A DNA stretch of 64,000 bases, taken from Heracleum sosnowskyi (lineage: Eukaryota > Streptophyta > Magnoliopsida > Apiales > Apiaceae). The stretch spans positions 49,207,190-49,271,189 of the forward strand of contig CM061244.1 of assembly GCA_030848705.1 (NCBI GenBank), in the 5' to 3' direction. The position numbers and the translations under genes were made by a program. Shown here in pieces: positions 35,851 to 44,631 of this stretch. The notes beneath the pieces are model-generated. The model saw only the letters and a program-made list of their open reading frames with translations. It was not told the origin of the DNA and did not search any database. Within the stretch, counting starts at the first letter, position 1; each line of letters begins with the position of its first letter.

Positions 35851-37020
35851 CTTATCATCAGGAGCAGCAGTTACATCAGCATTGGCCATTAACGCATAGT
35901 TGACTACCTCAGTATCAGATTCTGAGGAAGAGTCCATCCAATCCTTGCTTGATGTGATGAGTGCCTTTGTCTTGTTGCATTCAGAAGCAAAGTGACCCAT
36001 ACCATTACACTTGTAGCATCTAACCTTTGACTTGTCAAATTTGCTACCCTTGCTGTCCTTTTTGATATACTTGTCTTTGTCTGCTTTGAAGGTCTTTTTC
36101 TGAAAGTTGCCTTGTCTTCTATTCTTCCTGAACTTCATCCTTCTGAAGTTTCTGACAATCATAGCAACCATCTCTTCCATGTCTGAATCAGAAGATTCAT
36201 CACCAGTATTGGCATCAGGATTGCGATCAGTATCTGATGAAGAGTCGTCAGGATCTGACTCAGCTACTCTTGCTTTCCTTCTAGAGACCTCCATAGCTTT
36301 CCCTTTTGATTTTGCTTCTACATTCAAAGCAATTGACTTTGCCTTGCTGCTTTTCTTGTTCTTCCTCTGTTGAACTTCAAGATCATGAGTTCTTAGCATC
36401 CCATAGATCTCATCAAGAGACACAATGTTCAGATCATACTGGTGTCTAATGATTGAGGTCTGAGTATCCCATTCTTCAGGTAAAGCTCTAAGAAATTTGG
36501 TGTTTGAATCTTCAGTTTCATATACTTTGTCAACTAAGGATAAGCTGTTCAATAGTGTCAGGAATCTGTCATATAGATCAGTCAGGCTCTCTTCAGGTCT
36601 TGCATCGAATTGTTCATATTCTTGAATCAAAAGAGCCCTTCTGTTTTTCTTGACAGATGCAGATCCTTGGCACTGAGTTTCCAAAGTATCCCAGATTTCT
36701 TTTGAAGATTTGCATGCAATCACTCTGTTTGACATGACAGCATCAAGGCTATTATGCAAGATATTCTTTATCTTTGGTTCCCTGAGTACATGAGCTTTTT
36801 CTTCTGGAGTCCATTCAGCTTTAGCTTTGACCACATAATGTTCTGGTACTGTATCTGTTCGTTCTACGAACTTTGTTGGTATATATGGTCCATCACGAAT
36901 CCTGTCCAAGTAGTCAGGATCCATAACCTCCAGGTACATCAGCATCTTTACCCTCCATGTGGGATATTCTGATATCTTCAAGATGGGAATCTTCATGCTT
37001 TCATACTTGGTTGTCGACAT
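34708..37020 (-). CDS. gag: Element F Gag, long form, 770 aa
   Basis: Complete ORF starting MSTTKYESMKIPILKISEYP, the first ATG after the PBS. UBN2-type Gag core to about residue 240; first CCHC knuckle CYKCNGMGHFASEC at about 333; residues 1-390 are exon 1. The intron-coded part has a coiled coil (about 395-500), a second knuckle CFNCGNSNHLAIDC (about 631) and a third CFHCGSLWHSIYTC (about 675), and ends HVWVPKCSN. Three knuckles and a long C-terminal arm are unusual for copia Gag. Asp/Ser stretch DPDDSSSDTD near residue 270 encodes family motif copies. Confidence 0.92.
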   Translation of the reverse strand: MSTTKYESMKIPILKISEYPTWRVKMLMYLEVMDPDYLDRIRDGPYIPTKFVERTDTVPEHYVVKAKAEWTPEEKAHVLREPKIKNILHNSLDAVMSNRVIACKSSKEIWDTLETQCQGSASVKKNRRALLIQEYEQFDARPEESLTDLYDRFLTLLNSLSLVDKVYETEDSNTKFLRALPEEWDTQTSIIRHQYDLNIVSLDEIYGMLRTHDLEVQQRKNKKSSKAKSIALNVEAKSKGKAMEVSRRKARVAESDPDDSSSDTDRNPDANTGDESSDSDMEEMVAMIVRNFRRMKFRKNRRQGNFQKKTFKADKDKYIKKDSKGSKFDKSKVRCYKCNGMGHFASECNKTKALITSSKDWMDSSSESDTEVVNYALMANADVTAAPDDKVLNTIFDFDTDNASELRRFLKSLHISFRSQTAENTRILSEMSDLRKRNEILEAEFSRMQEVQKECDNVKHIHLEMTSKCTSLEKELEFANEKIRTWTDSGRKFHEINTSKNWKECLGYKSDEDKKLAEKIVIDETVSPKTYRHVIDSTKSKITPVNFVFGKDSNSTFEKGSTSTQGIKIIKSKPVMNKVTKNVGLLSQKQLKDKICKVTDKEKEATVKRNRNGKIGINKENGYKYIPNAPRKCCFNCGNSNHLAIDCKKSKKKITDIPKSDVRNRSVLYKPQKSCFHCGSLWHSIYTCKEYHDLYYNFYDPLPKFESSTKSDRTENVIMKHAFVNTDTDKANPDGVNPVRTAKVKKSSAVKINKLHEKGTQHVWVPKCSN

Positions 37021-37056
37021 CTTTAGATCGTATCTGATTCAGAATTAAATCAGTTT

Positions 37057-37070
37057 GCTCTGATACCAAT
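37057..37070 (-). other. Element F primer binding site
   Basis: Sense ATTGGTATCAGAGC directly after the 5' LTR; initiator tRNA-Met type. Confidence 0.93.
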
Positions 37071-37673
37071 TGTTGCCCAGTAAATAACAATTGTAGAAGG
37101 GGGGTTGAATACAATTGTATAAGATTCTCGACTTTATATAACACAAATATGAAAGATCAATAATAATAACAATAACAGCTTTATTAACTTTGATATAAAA
37201 CTGTTACAAACTCTCTTAAGAAATTCTGATGTTCTTAAGAGCTGCTAGCTTACAAAAACTCTCTCAAGAAATTCTGTTCTTAAGAGCTTCTCTCCGATTA
37301 TGTTCTCTCTCTCTGATCAGTACATAAATCGAAACCAAAACTGTGTTTATATAGTGCACACAGCTTCTCTATCAATAATAAGATAAGTCCTAATCATAAT
37401 AAAGATAGAAACATATCTTTAATCGATAGCTGCATTCTACAAACCAGGAACAAACTTCCATGTTTATCTAGACTCCAAATATAACTCGAAGTAGGAATCC
37501 TGATCAGCTTCAAGTCCTGATGATCAAACCTGATCATAGTCTGAGTAGGAATCCTGATGATCAATAAGATACTGACGCTTGATCAAATACTGATGACCAT
37601 GCAATACTGATGACGTCAGCAATCCTGATCAGTTGAGTCTAGCTTCTGACGATCATTGAATTCTGATCTAACA
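37071..37673 (-). repeat. Element F 5' LTR
   Basis: 603 bp, same as 25679-26281 where compared. TATA box at about 37346-37354; hairpin at 37087-37118. Confidence 0.95.
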
Positions 37674-37678
37674 GACCA
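37674..37678. repeat. Target-site duplication of element F, right copy
   Basis: GACCA, matching 25674-25678. Confidence 0.95.
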
Positions 37679-37848
37679 AGCACATTGACATCAAGTACCA
37701 TTTCATTAGAGAACATGTTATGAATGGTACTGTGGAGTTACATTTTGTTCCAAGTGAACAACAACTTGCAGACATCTTTACCAAGCCACTTGATGAATCC
37801 ACATTCTCAAGATTAGTAAGTGAGCTAGGTATGCTAAATTTCTCTTAA
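37679..37848 (+). pseudogene. pol: Element C pol, part 2 (C-terminus)
   Basis: Continues the RNase H frame broken at 25678: KHIDIKYHFIREHVMNGT, then DIFTKPLDESTFSRLVSELG and stop TAA at 37846-37848. This proves that F inserted into an otherwise continuous pol. Confidence 0.93.
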
Positions 37849-38387
37849 TTATTTTGAGATTTTTGCAAGTTAAGATGCAGCCAGAAACTTGCTATGTTTT
37901 TCTGTGAATTAATCTTCTCAGGAAAAAGTGAAATTTTGTCTAAGTCAAAATTACTATGTCAACGAAACGAACCATTTCGTTGACAGTCTTAGCATTTTTC
38001 TGGGTGTTTCGTTGATAGCTCTTTTATATCAACGAAACACAGCTTTATCAACGAAATAAGACGGGTCTTTAACCGCCCAATCCTGATTCGTTGATTTAGC
38101 GCTTTTAATCTGAACCGTTGAAATTTGACACGTCCGTTACCACGATATGTGCATACACCCCTGTAAGTATAAATCATGGTAATTCTTTAAAAGTAACGGT
38201 TATATTTTTAAGCCAATCCAGTAATTTACATTTATTATTGGACTCTTTTTCTGAGAATTTTTGGGGGAGTATTTAAGAAATTCTATTTTCTTTATTTTCT
38301 TTTTACCTGTTCTCAAAAATTTCAAAGGCTTTTCTCTCTTCTTCTCTCTAACAAGCAATTTAGCTCGAAGCTTTTCTTCACACAACA
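37849..38387 (+). other. Element C pol-ORF2 spacer with motif cluster and promoter
   Basis: No ORF. Dense copies of CAACGAAAC/TTTCGTTGACAG in both orientations at 37957-38120. Then TTTTGGGGGAG-TATTTAA at 38258-38276 and a CT-rich leader ending CACACAACA before the ORF2 ATG. Confidence 0.75.
38258..38276 (+). promoter_or_regulatory. Putative internal promoter of ORF2 (C), next to PPT-like G-run
   Basis: TTTTGGGGGAG followed by TATTTAA, about 115 bp before ATG 38388, the same spacing as in element A (4024-4044). Could drive a separate ORF2 mRNA; the G-run could also act as a second plus-strand primer. Both are inferences. Confidence 0.5.
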
Positions 38388-41300
38388 ATGGCACCCATAG
38401 TCAAGCTTATGTCTGCTGGAGGGTTCATCTATGAAAAGAACAACTCAATCCCATTTGTTGTCAAGGAGGGTCCAAACAGTATCTTTTTCAAGATGATGGA
38501 CTTCATGAAGAACTGCAAATTGAGTTATGCAATGTTTCACTCAACTCCTCTCTATAATGAGATAATCGAGGAGATTTCGACCTCGTGTGAGTATAGTGGA
38601 ACAAACTGCACACTGCAATTCACCATACAAGGTAAAGAGTACATAGTTAATTCTGATGTATTGCAAGCATGTTTACATATTCCTGAAAATAACTGTGATG
38701 CTTTGCCTACAATCACTGAAATGGTTAACTTGCTAAATTCAATAAACTACTCTTTGCCTACTGATAATCTGGGTAGAATAATTAGGAGAGGTTTGGTTAG
38801 GGAATATAGTTATTTAGCTGATGCATTTATCAAGGTCTTTTCTGGTAAGATTAGTAATTTTGATGCATTAACTAATTCCATGTTGATTCTTTTTATCATG
38901 CTCCTAACTGATAGATATTACAACTTTAGCACCCAACTTATATATGAAATTGGTGCTAAGTTGGGTGATAAGGCTAATAGGAAAAAGAATATCTATTATG
39001 CTAGGTTTCTGATGATGTTGGCTAATCATGTTAGTCCAACACCATTAGTTATTTCTAACCATGTTTCCAAGTTTGAGTGTTTTGTGCAAGAAAAGAGAGT
39101 ACTGACATACATACTGAGGCTGAACCACAATGGTGAGGTTCCAGTGGTGTATCTGCCAGTAATTGAGGTAACTACTGCTATCCCTTCTAGTATAATTGTT
39201 ACTTCAACTATATCACCCAGTACTGTTGCTGTGGAGTCTGTAGTTGTGACCCAACAGGCTCCTACCCCAGCAACAAGACCAAAATCAAAGAAATCCTCCA
39301 AGCCAACCTCAGGTGCTTCCCAAAAGACACCTGTTGTAAAATCCACTACACAACCTAAGGGGAGTGTTGTAGGTGCTGTGAGAGGTGAGGGAAGGGGTGA
39401 ACATAAAAGAAACCCTAAGGATAAGGAAGGACAGATGAGTGAAATCCAGCCAAGCCCCATTGTGTCTTCCCAACAAGGCACAATGAGTAATATGGATTTA
39501 AACACAAGTCTAATTGCATCCTCCCAAAAGGATGTAATTATTGAAACAAGCTCTTCTCCAAGAGCACACTCCAAGAGGGTAAGGGACACTTCAAGCCCAC
39601 AGTCTACTTTTTCCCAATACCAAAGGAGGGTGAAACAAAAGTCCAAGGGTTCACAGGGTGCACACACTCTGGAAGCTACACTTCCAGTTTCACAAATTCA
39701 GTTTGATGTAACCCCTATCATTACTCTGGGGTTACAGTCCCATTCTCTAAACATCAACCTTGAACTATCTCCATCAAATTCACCAACTTTATCTCTAGAT
39801 GTGGACATGATCCATACATCTATTCCTGATTCTCCAACTCTAATCTTGGAGAAGCCCCACTCTGAAGCTGGTGGCCATCACTTGTTAAGTGATTTGTTGG
39901 ACCATCAACCAATTTTTTCTGAAGTTGCAAGAGGATCTGTGGACAAATCTCTAAAATCAATCACCACAGATTCTACTGTAATTTCACTTTCTCAAAGTAC
40001 TTTATTGACTTCATCAACGAAACAGCTTCTTTCGTTGACAAGTGTTTCTCCATCAACGGTATCCATACCGTTGACAGTTCAACCTACCATTCCGTTGATA
40101 GGTCAATCTACACCCCTTATTGAAAACCCAGTTGTTTCCACAACTAGTGTAGATGACCTGGTGGTAGTTGAGACACTTTTAGGTTTGAGAGGGAGTGAAA
40201 CTGAGAGGCTGGCTTGCAGCAAGGCAAAAGGAGAGTCTGAGAGTGAGAGGCTGGCTATTTCTTCCAGCCAGGCAAAAGGAGAGATTGAGAGTACCACCTT
40301 AGTAGGTGAAGGTGAGGGTGTGAGAGGTGTGAGCCATGGGGAGCCCATGATGCAAGAAAAGAGTGGAGAGAGAGAAGGGACTACAGGAGCAATAAGGATG
40401 GAAGCATCCATTGCAAGTGAGTTAATGGGGGTCAGTGAGGGAGAAAGGGAACTTACCTTCCAAGAGCATTATCAACAAACTCTGGATAGTATTTCCCTGG
40501 ATCCTGAGACCTTTACTCATCCTGTGTCAGCCTATCAAGTTATGGCTCAACAGGGCAATGTGGAGGCAGAAAGGTCACTCAACTTAATTCATACTACTGC
40601 ATCAATGCAAAGAGCAAAGGATGCCTTGACCAATCTACCTCCAGGAGCTGCAGCAAGTGGAGAATTTGAGTTTTCTGATGATGAAGACAGCTTTGGTGAC
40701 AATCTACAGGTGGCCACTACTACACAGACTGGGACTTCTGTGGTGCCTCCTACACCAAACTGGCTTTCTCAAGATATGCATGGTAGATCCAACTTGGATG
40801 CTGCTATTACAAGGCAATACAATGAGGCATATCTAGCTCATGAGTCAGCAACTGCAAGGGACAAGAAATTCTATAAGGCCATAATGGATTCTCTGGAAAT
40901 TCAAAGGATACAAATGTTGCAGACAAGGATTGAAGCTACAGAAATAAAGGATTCAATTAGCAACCTTAGGGATGCTACTGACAGGAGGCTAGATGAAAAG
41001 CTTCCTCTTCACACTGTCTCCAAGATGTCAAGGTTTTTCACCAAGGAACCTGAAGTGTCCTCATCTTTGAAAACTCTCTCCTCTAGAGTGGACAAAGTTG
41101 AGGCTACAGTTTCTCACATGCAGAAGGAACAGGAGAAGCAAACTCAGCTACTTACCCAGCTTCTGGCAGCTCAAGGACTCCCTATCATCTCACTTGATGA
41201 TAACAAAAAGGGGGAGAAAACTAAGGAAACTAAGGAGCTAGAGATACAAATCACAAAGGTTTTGGTCCCAGCCATCTCCTTACCAGAACAGCCATTAGCA

Positions 41301-42836
41301 ATAGGGGAGTTTGGAAAGAAGCAAAAGGATGGTATTGATCTAATTAAGGAAGCTTCTATGAGGATGGAACTTGCAGAACAGATCAAAGATCACTGGTCCA
41401 ACATAGAAGCAAGGTTCAAGAAAATTACTGAATCTTCAAAGACAGATCAGCCATCAACAAATGCAATGGTGACAGTACAAATGGAGCCACAGTTCAAGAG
41501 CTCTTATGCTATAGAGCCCCTTCAGCATGGAATCCTTCAAGATTCAAGAAATGAGAAAGGCCAATCTTCATGCTTTAGGAATGTGGATGCAAGAGGGATT
41601 TCTCCAATGTCACCTATCAAACCCAAAGGCAAGAACACTGAAAGGATATTTTATCCTCCACCAAAGCCAGATGAGTTCAAAGTCCTAGGGAAGCTGATCA
41701 CTAAGTGCAAGGAAAGCAATCATCCAAGCATAAGGAATCAAAGGGCCATCATCTACAGGGACAGCAAGGAAATCTACATTTGGGTTGGTCACCCAAATTT
41801 TGCTAAGGCCAAAGCTGAAGAATCTGAAAGGGCAGCAATGCAAGCATTGGCAGTTGCTCAAGCACTGGAAGATGAAGAAACTCTACATGAAGATAAAGCC
41901 AATGATGGAGCTAAGGAAGCAAGGAAAAGTATAAGGCAACCAAAGGCTAGAGCTAAGAGGAATCTGGACTTTGATAAAGAGGACTCTCAGGACACTGCTC
42001 AAGCCTCTTCCACAACAAGTGCACATCAAATTCCTACTGGTCTACCTATTAAAGGAAAGTTGGCCTGTGATCCTGCACACCCTGTCAACTATCATGATCA
42101 ACCAATCATGCCAAAGGAGGAGCCTATTGAATTTGATGAAGCCTATTTTCCAAAATTCCTATTTGAAAAGGATCAGCCAATGAAGACCAAGAAAAGGGTT
42201 GTCAAGGCAAAGCCAATATTTGTGAGAAAGCCACAACCTCAGAAACCCCCTTCAAATCCAGAGGACTGCATGTACATTGCTGACATCAGGGAAGAATCTA
42301 GCTTACATCTTGATTTAGACAACCTGGTGGAAGTAAGGGGCATTGCAGCTTCTCAAAAGATGCCTGAAAGATTAGTTTTCACATTCAAGGGTGGTAGAGA
42401 ACAAACATGGCCTCTCTACAGAATTTTAGGAGAAGACTACCAAACACTACTCACAGTGTTTAGATGCTTGAAGAAAGACTTTGGCTTCACCAAAACAGCC
42501 AAGTCTGAGGTGGTCTCCAAAATATGTCAAATAAAGGCTAGCTGGAACAAGCCTGAGGCTCTTCCCAGGATGCGTAGAGTGCCCTCAACAGGAAAGAAGA
42601 TCCATCTTCAACCCTACTGGATGATGGAATTTAAGGACAAGGACAACTGCAGAAGGTTCTTCAGAATGGAAGACCGGCTGGATAAGGCATCTAATCAAAC
42701 TCTAAAGCTTATGCAATCCAAGCTTGGTGATCAAGATGAGGAAGAGAAGATCTTCTACAGAAGGCTACAGGTTCAGATTGAGGAAAACAACTCTAAGAGA
42801 GGAAAGAAGACTATGCCACAAAGAAGACAAAGATGA
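38388..42836 (+). CDS. Element C ORF2, intact third ORF, 1,482 aa, unknown function
   Basis: The only fully open ORF2 in the window. Residues 1 to about 230: globular domain with NCKLSYAMFHSTPLYNEII and LQFTIQGKEYIVNSDVLQAC, a layout reminiscent of the 'plant transposon protein' domains seen in retrotransposon third ORFs. About 298: basic patch RPKSKKSSKPTSGASQK. About 350-640: Ser/Thr/Pro-rich linker with DVDMIHTSIPDSPT and a family-motif cluster (40014-40100). About 640-1020: acidic and helical, with a coiled coil and KKGEKT at 41202-41220. About 1180: second basic patch (RQPKARAKRNLDF). About 1285-1470: conserved C-terminal domain (PERLVFTFKGG, KIHLQPYWMMEFKDKD). No signal peptide, no transmembrane helix, no furin-like site, so 'env-like' is only a positional label. 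Likely a nuclear nucleic-acid-binding factor. Confidence 0.85.
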   Translation: MAPIVKLMSAGGFIYEKNNSIPFVVKEGPNSIFFKMMDFMKNCKLSYAMFHSTPLYNEIIEEISTSCEYSGTNCTLQFTIQGKEYIVNSDVLQACLHIPENNCDALPTITEMVNLLNSINYSLPTDNLGRIIRRGLVREYSYLADAFIKVFSGKISNFDALTNSMLILFIMLLTDRYYNFSTQLIYEIGAKLGDKANRKKNIYYARFLMMLANHVSPTPLVISNHVSKFECFVQEKRVLTYILRLNHNGEVPVVYLPVIEVTTAIPSSIIVTSTISPSTVAVESVVVTQQAPTPATRPKSKKSSKPTSGASQKTPVVKSTTQPKGSVVGAVRGEGRGEHKRNPKDKEGQMSEIQPSPIVSSQQGTMSNMDLNTSLIASSQKDVIIETSSSPRAHSKRVRDTSSPQSTFSQYQRRVKQKSKGSQGAHTLEATLPVSQIQFDVTPIITLGLQSHSLNINLELSPSNSPTLSLDVDMIHTSIPDSPTLILEKPHSEAGGHHLLSDLLDHQPIFSEVARGSVDKSLKSITTDSTVISLSQSTLLTSSTKQLLSLTSVSPSTVSIPLTVQPTIPLIGQSTPLIENPVVSTTSVDDLVVVETLLGLRGSETERLACSKAKGESESERLAISSSQAKGEIESTTLVGEGEGVRGVSHGEPMMQEKSGEREGTTGAIRMEASIASELMGVSEGERELTFQEHYQQTLDSISLDPETFTHPVSAYQVMAQQGNVEAERSLNLIHTTASMQRAKDALTNLPPGAAASGEFEFSDDEDSFGDNLQVATTTQTGTSVVPPTPNWLSQDMHGRSNLDAAITRQYNEAYLAHESATARDKKFYKAIMDSLEIQRIQMLQTRIEATEIKDSISNLRDATDRRLDEKLPLHTVSKMSRFFTKEPEVSSSLKTLSSRVDKVEATVSHMQKEQEKQTQLLTQLLAAQGLPIISLDDNKKGEKTKETKELEIQITKVLVPAISLPEQPLAIGEFGKKQKDGIDLIKEASMRMELAEQIKDHWSNIEARFKKITESSKTDQPSTNAMVTVQMEPQFKSSYAIEPLQHGILQDSRNEKGQSSCFRNVDARGISPMSPIKPKGKNTERIFYPPPKPDEFKVLGKLITKCKESNHPSIRNQRAIIYRDSKEIYIWVGHPNFAKAKAEESERAAMQALAVAQALEDEETLHEDKANDGAKEARKSIRQPKARAKRNLDFDKEDSQDTAQASSTTSAHQIPTGLPIKGKLACDPAHPVNYHDQPIMPKEEPIEFDEAYFPKFLFEKDQPMKTKKRVVKAKPIFVRKPQPQKPPSNPEDCMYIADIREESSLHLDLDNLVEVRGIAASQKMPERLVFTFKGGREQTWPLYRILGEDYQTLLTVFRCLKKDFGFTKTAKSEVVSKICQIKASWNKPEALPRMRRVPSTGKKIHLQPYWMMEFKDKDNCRRFFRMEDRLDKASNQTLKLMQSKLGDQDEEEKIFYRRLQVQIEENNSKRGKKTMPQRRQR
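41202..41220 (+). other. Internal polypurine tract in ORF2 (C)
   Basis: AACAAAAAGGGGGAGAAAA in frame as NKKGEK; equivalent to 6975-6990 (A), 11194-11208 (B), 28247-28263 (F) and about 55027-55040 (E). Confidence 0.5.
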
Positions 42837-43022
42837 ATCATTTGCTCAGTCTAGAGGAGCACTTCTTGGCATTAGTCTTGTAAGTCTTGTATTTTATTCA
42901 AAATATTATGAAGCTTAATGCATTTTCTACTTTTGTAATTTAGAATGTATATGAGTGTTTTTGTTATCATCAAGTCTCTTGATTTATGGCTGTTATTCTA
43001 TCAGTCATAAATTGGGGGAGAT
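42837..43022 (+). other. Element C 3' UTR and polypurine tract
   Basis: Short non-coding stretch matching A's 3' UTR. Ends in PPT ATTGGGGGAGAT (43011-43022) directly before the 3' LTR. Confidence 0.85.
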
Positions 43023-43170
43023 TGTTAGGAATATGTTGTTCTTGATGATAAACATAAAACACTTAGTAGAATTTGTGTAAAGTCACTTTGTAGCTGTCAA
43101 CGAAATGGCATGCTTTGCAGCATTCCGTTGACAGGAAGCTCATCAACGAAATGAGTGTTGTAGCAATTGC
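43023..43170 (+). repeat. Element C 3' LTR, first 148 bp
   Basis: TGTTAGGAATATG... matches 18945-19092 with one difference, then stops at GCAATTGC where element D begins with TGTAACGCC. ATTGC (43166-43170) is the probable left TSD copy of D. Confidence 0.92.
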
Positions 43171-44631
43171 TGTAACGCCCCCAAATCCGGGGTCAAAGGA
43201 TTTGGTCGTCACACTGCACTCTTAATCCAAACAACCTGTTCAATATAAAATCAACACAATAATAATAATATCTGTGACCCCAACTCTACCAAGAATCTTT
43301 AAAGGTTATAGTGCTAGAAACAAGAATCCAAAATTTCATTACAATAACTTTCTTCTTTACAATCATTCTCTTTACATACAATCTAAAACACTAGTATAAC
43401 TTTGATAAGAAGTATACCAGGCCACTACTCTTATACAATATCTTATTCAATAGAAAACATCTATATACAAAACCTCTCACTAGCTCCAATGCTCTGGATC
43501 AAAACGTCTTTATGCTAATATCTTTCCTCATCTCTGATCAGCTACGCGGACAACTCTTGCCAATACACCTTCTTTCCGGCAGGCTAAAATATATATAAGT
43601 AAAACAAGTATGAGCGAATGAATTGCTCAGCAAGCGCATTATTAAATATAATACGAAAGGTTTCCAAAATAAACTTTGGATTTTCAAATAACAACTTTTG
43701 TTTTTGAACAATTAAAATCTCTAAAATTTTCAAATTAAGTTTGGTAATTTACCACAATTTCTCATTCAGTTTCTCTCAACTGAATAGTTTTAAAACACAA
43801 AAGATTTATATTGGTCGTTACGATGACCGAATCAACAATATATACAATAGTAAGTAGAACATATGAAATAAATATAACTCATACGTCTTCAAGACCATAG
43901 TTTGTATAAAAATACTAGTTTTGAAGATAACAAATCTATTCACAACATTTTCTGAAACCAACAACTCTGGAAGGTTAGAATAATCAAGGGGTAAGAATGA
44001 GCCAACACGCTCGGTCAAGAAATAAAGAACGCACTTCAAGACTTCAACATGGTACCGACTGGATATGCGGTATGAATAAAACTCATCAAGATAGATATCT
44101 CACGACTGCCAATGGAATCAAGGGAATGGATTTCGACTATTAGGAATCCAAATGAATTAAGAGTAAGTGATTTCAGCAAGATTGAAACCACCATTTATTA
44201 ATCAACAACCAACAATTTTACGCAACGAATAAACCTGAATATCAGGTCATAACTCACAAGTACAAAACATATGGATGTAACTCATCTCAGAAATAAGAAC
44301 TAATATTAGAATTGGATTTTTAACATTTATCAAATCAAAGGTTGTGCTGCTGGCCAGCCACGCAACAACCCCGGACTAGCTCATGCATAGTCCTCTACGG
44401 ATCCAAGGCCAATCTGGGCCTAAATTACATCGACCATAAATGGCCCGACCAATAATTGGTCCATTTAAAAAAAACATTCCAATCCTATATTATATACGTC
44501 AGGTGTCAGAACAATTGACAACCTTACTTCGACAATCAGGTGTCGGAAGAATCGACAACCTAATACAACAATTGCTGGAAAACTCACGTTCCAGGAAACA
44601 GTTCAATTATGAAGAATCAATAAAGGGATAG
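43171..44631 (-). repeat. Element D (Ty3/gypsy) 3' LTR, left piece
   Basis: On the plus strand begins TGTAACGCCCCCAAATCCGG, the reverse complement of an LTR ending ...GGGGGCGTTACA. The other LTR edge is at 62237 (...TCTTACA) and is followed by a polypurine tract, fixing a minus-strand orientation. With E removed the LTR is about 4.85 kb. No protein-coding signal in this piece. Confidence 0.8.
44627..44631. repeat. GATAG, target-site duplication of element E, copy 1
   Basis: GATAG before the solo LTR; further copies after it (45687-45691) and after the second LTR (58841-58845). Confidence 0.93.

Larger units (their letters stand above)
25679..37673 (-). mobile_element. Element F, Ty1/copia retrotransposon, nearly complete, 11.995 kb
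   Basis: Two 603-bp LTRs, TSD GACCA, PBS and PPT in correct order on the minus strand. Carries intact gag with intron, pol with one 1-base deletion, spacer, and ORF2 with one 1-base deletion and one CGA-to-TGA change. LTRs appear identical (both have CTCTCTCTGATCAG and GTCAGCAATCC), so it is very recent. It is the best reference for the B/F family. Confidence 0.96.
18945..43170 (+). mobile_element. Element C, Ty1/copia retrotransposon with intact ORF2
   Basis: LTR, PBS, gag with intron, pol, ORF2, PPT and the first 148 bp of the 3' LTR. It is interrupted by element F at 25679-37673 and by element D at 43171. Removing F and adding the missing LTR part gives about 13 kb, in the range of large ORF2-bearing (SIRE/Maximus-type) copia elements. 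Gag and ORF2 are open; pol has one nonsense codon. The 148-bp LTR overlap shows one difference (A/G in GAAATGACATG against GAAATGGCATG). The right TSD copy is not in the window. Confidence 0.92.

Noticed and set aside
38388..42836. ORF2 as a retroviral-type envelope protein
   Set aside because: No signal peptide, no hydrophobic membrane segment and no fusion-type region are visible; only its place after pol suggests the label.
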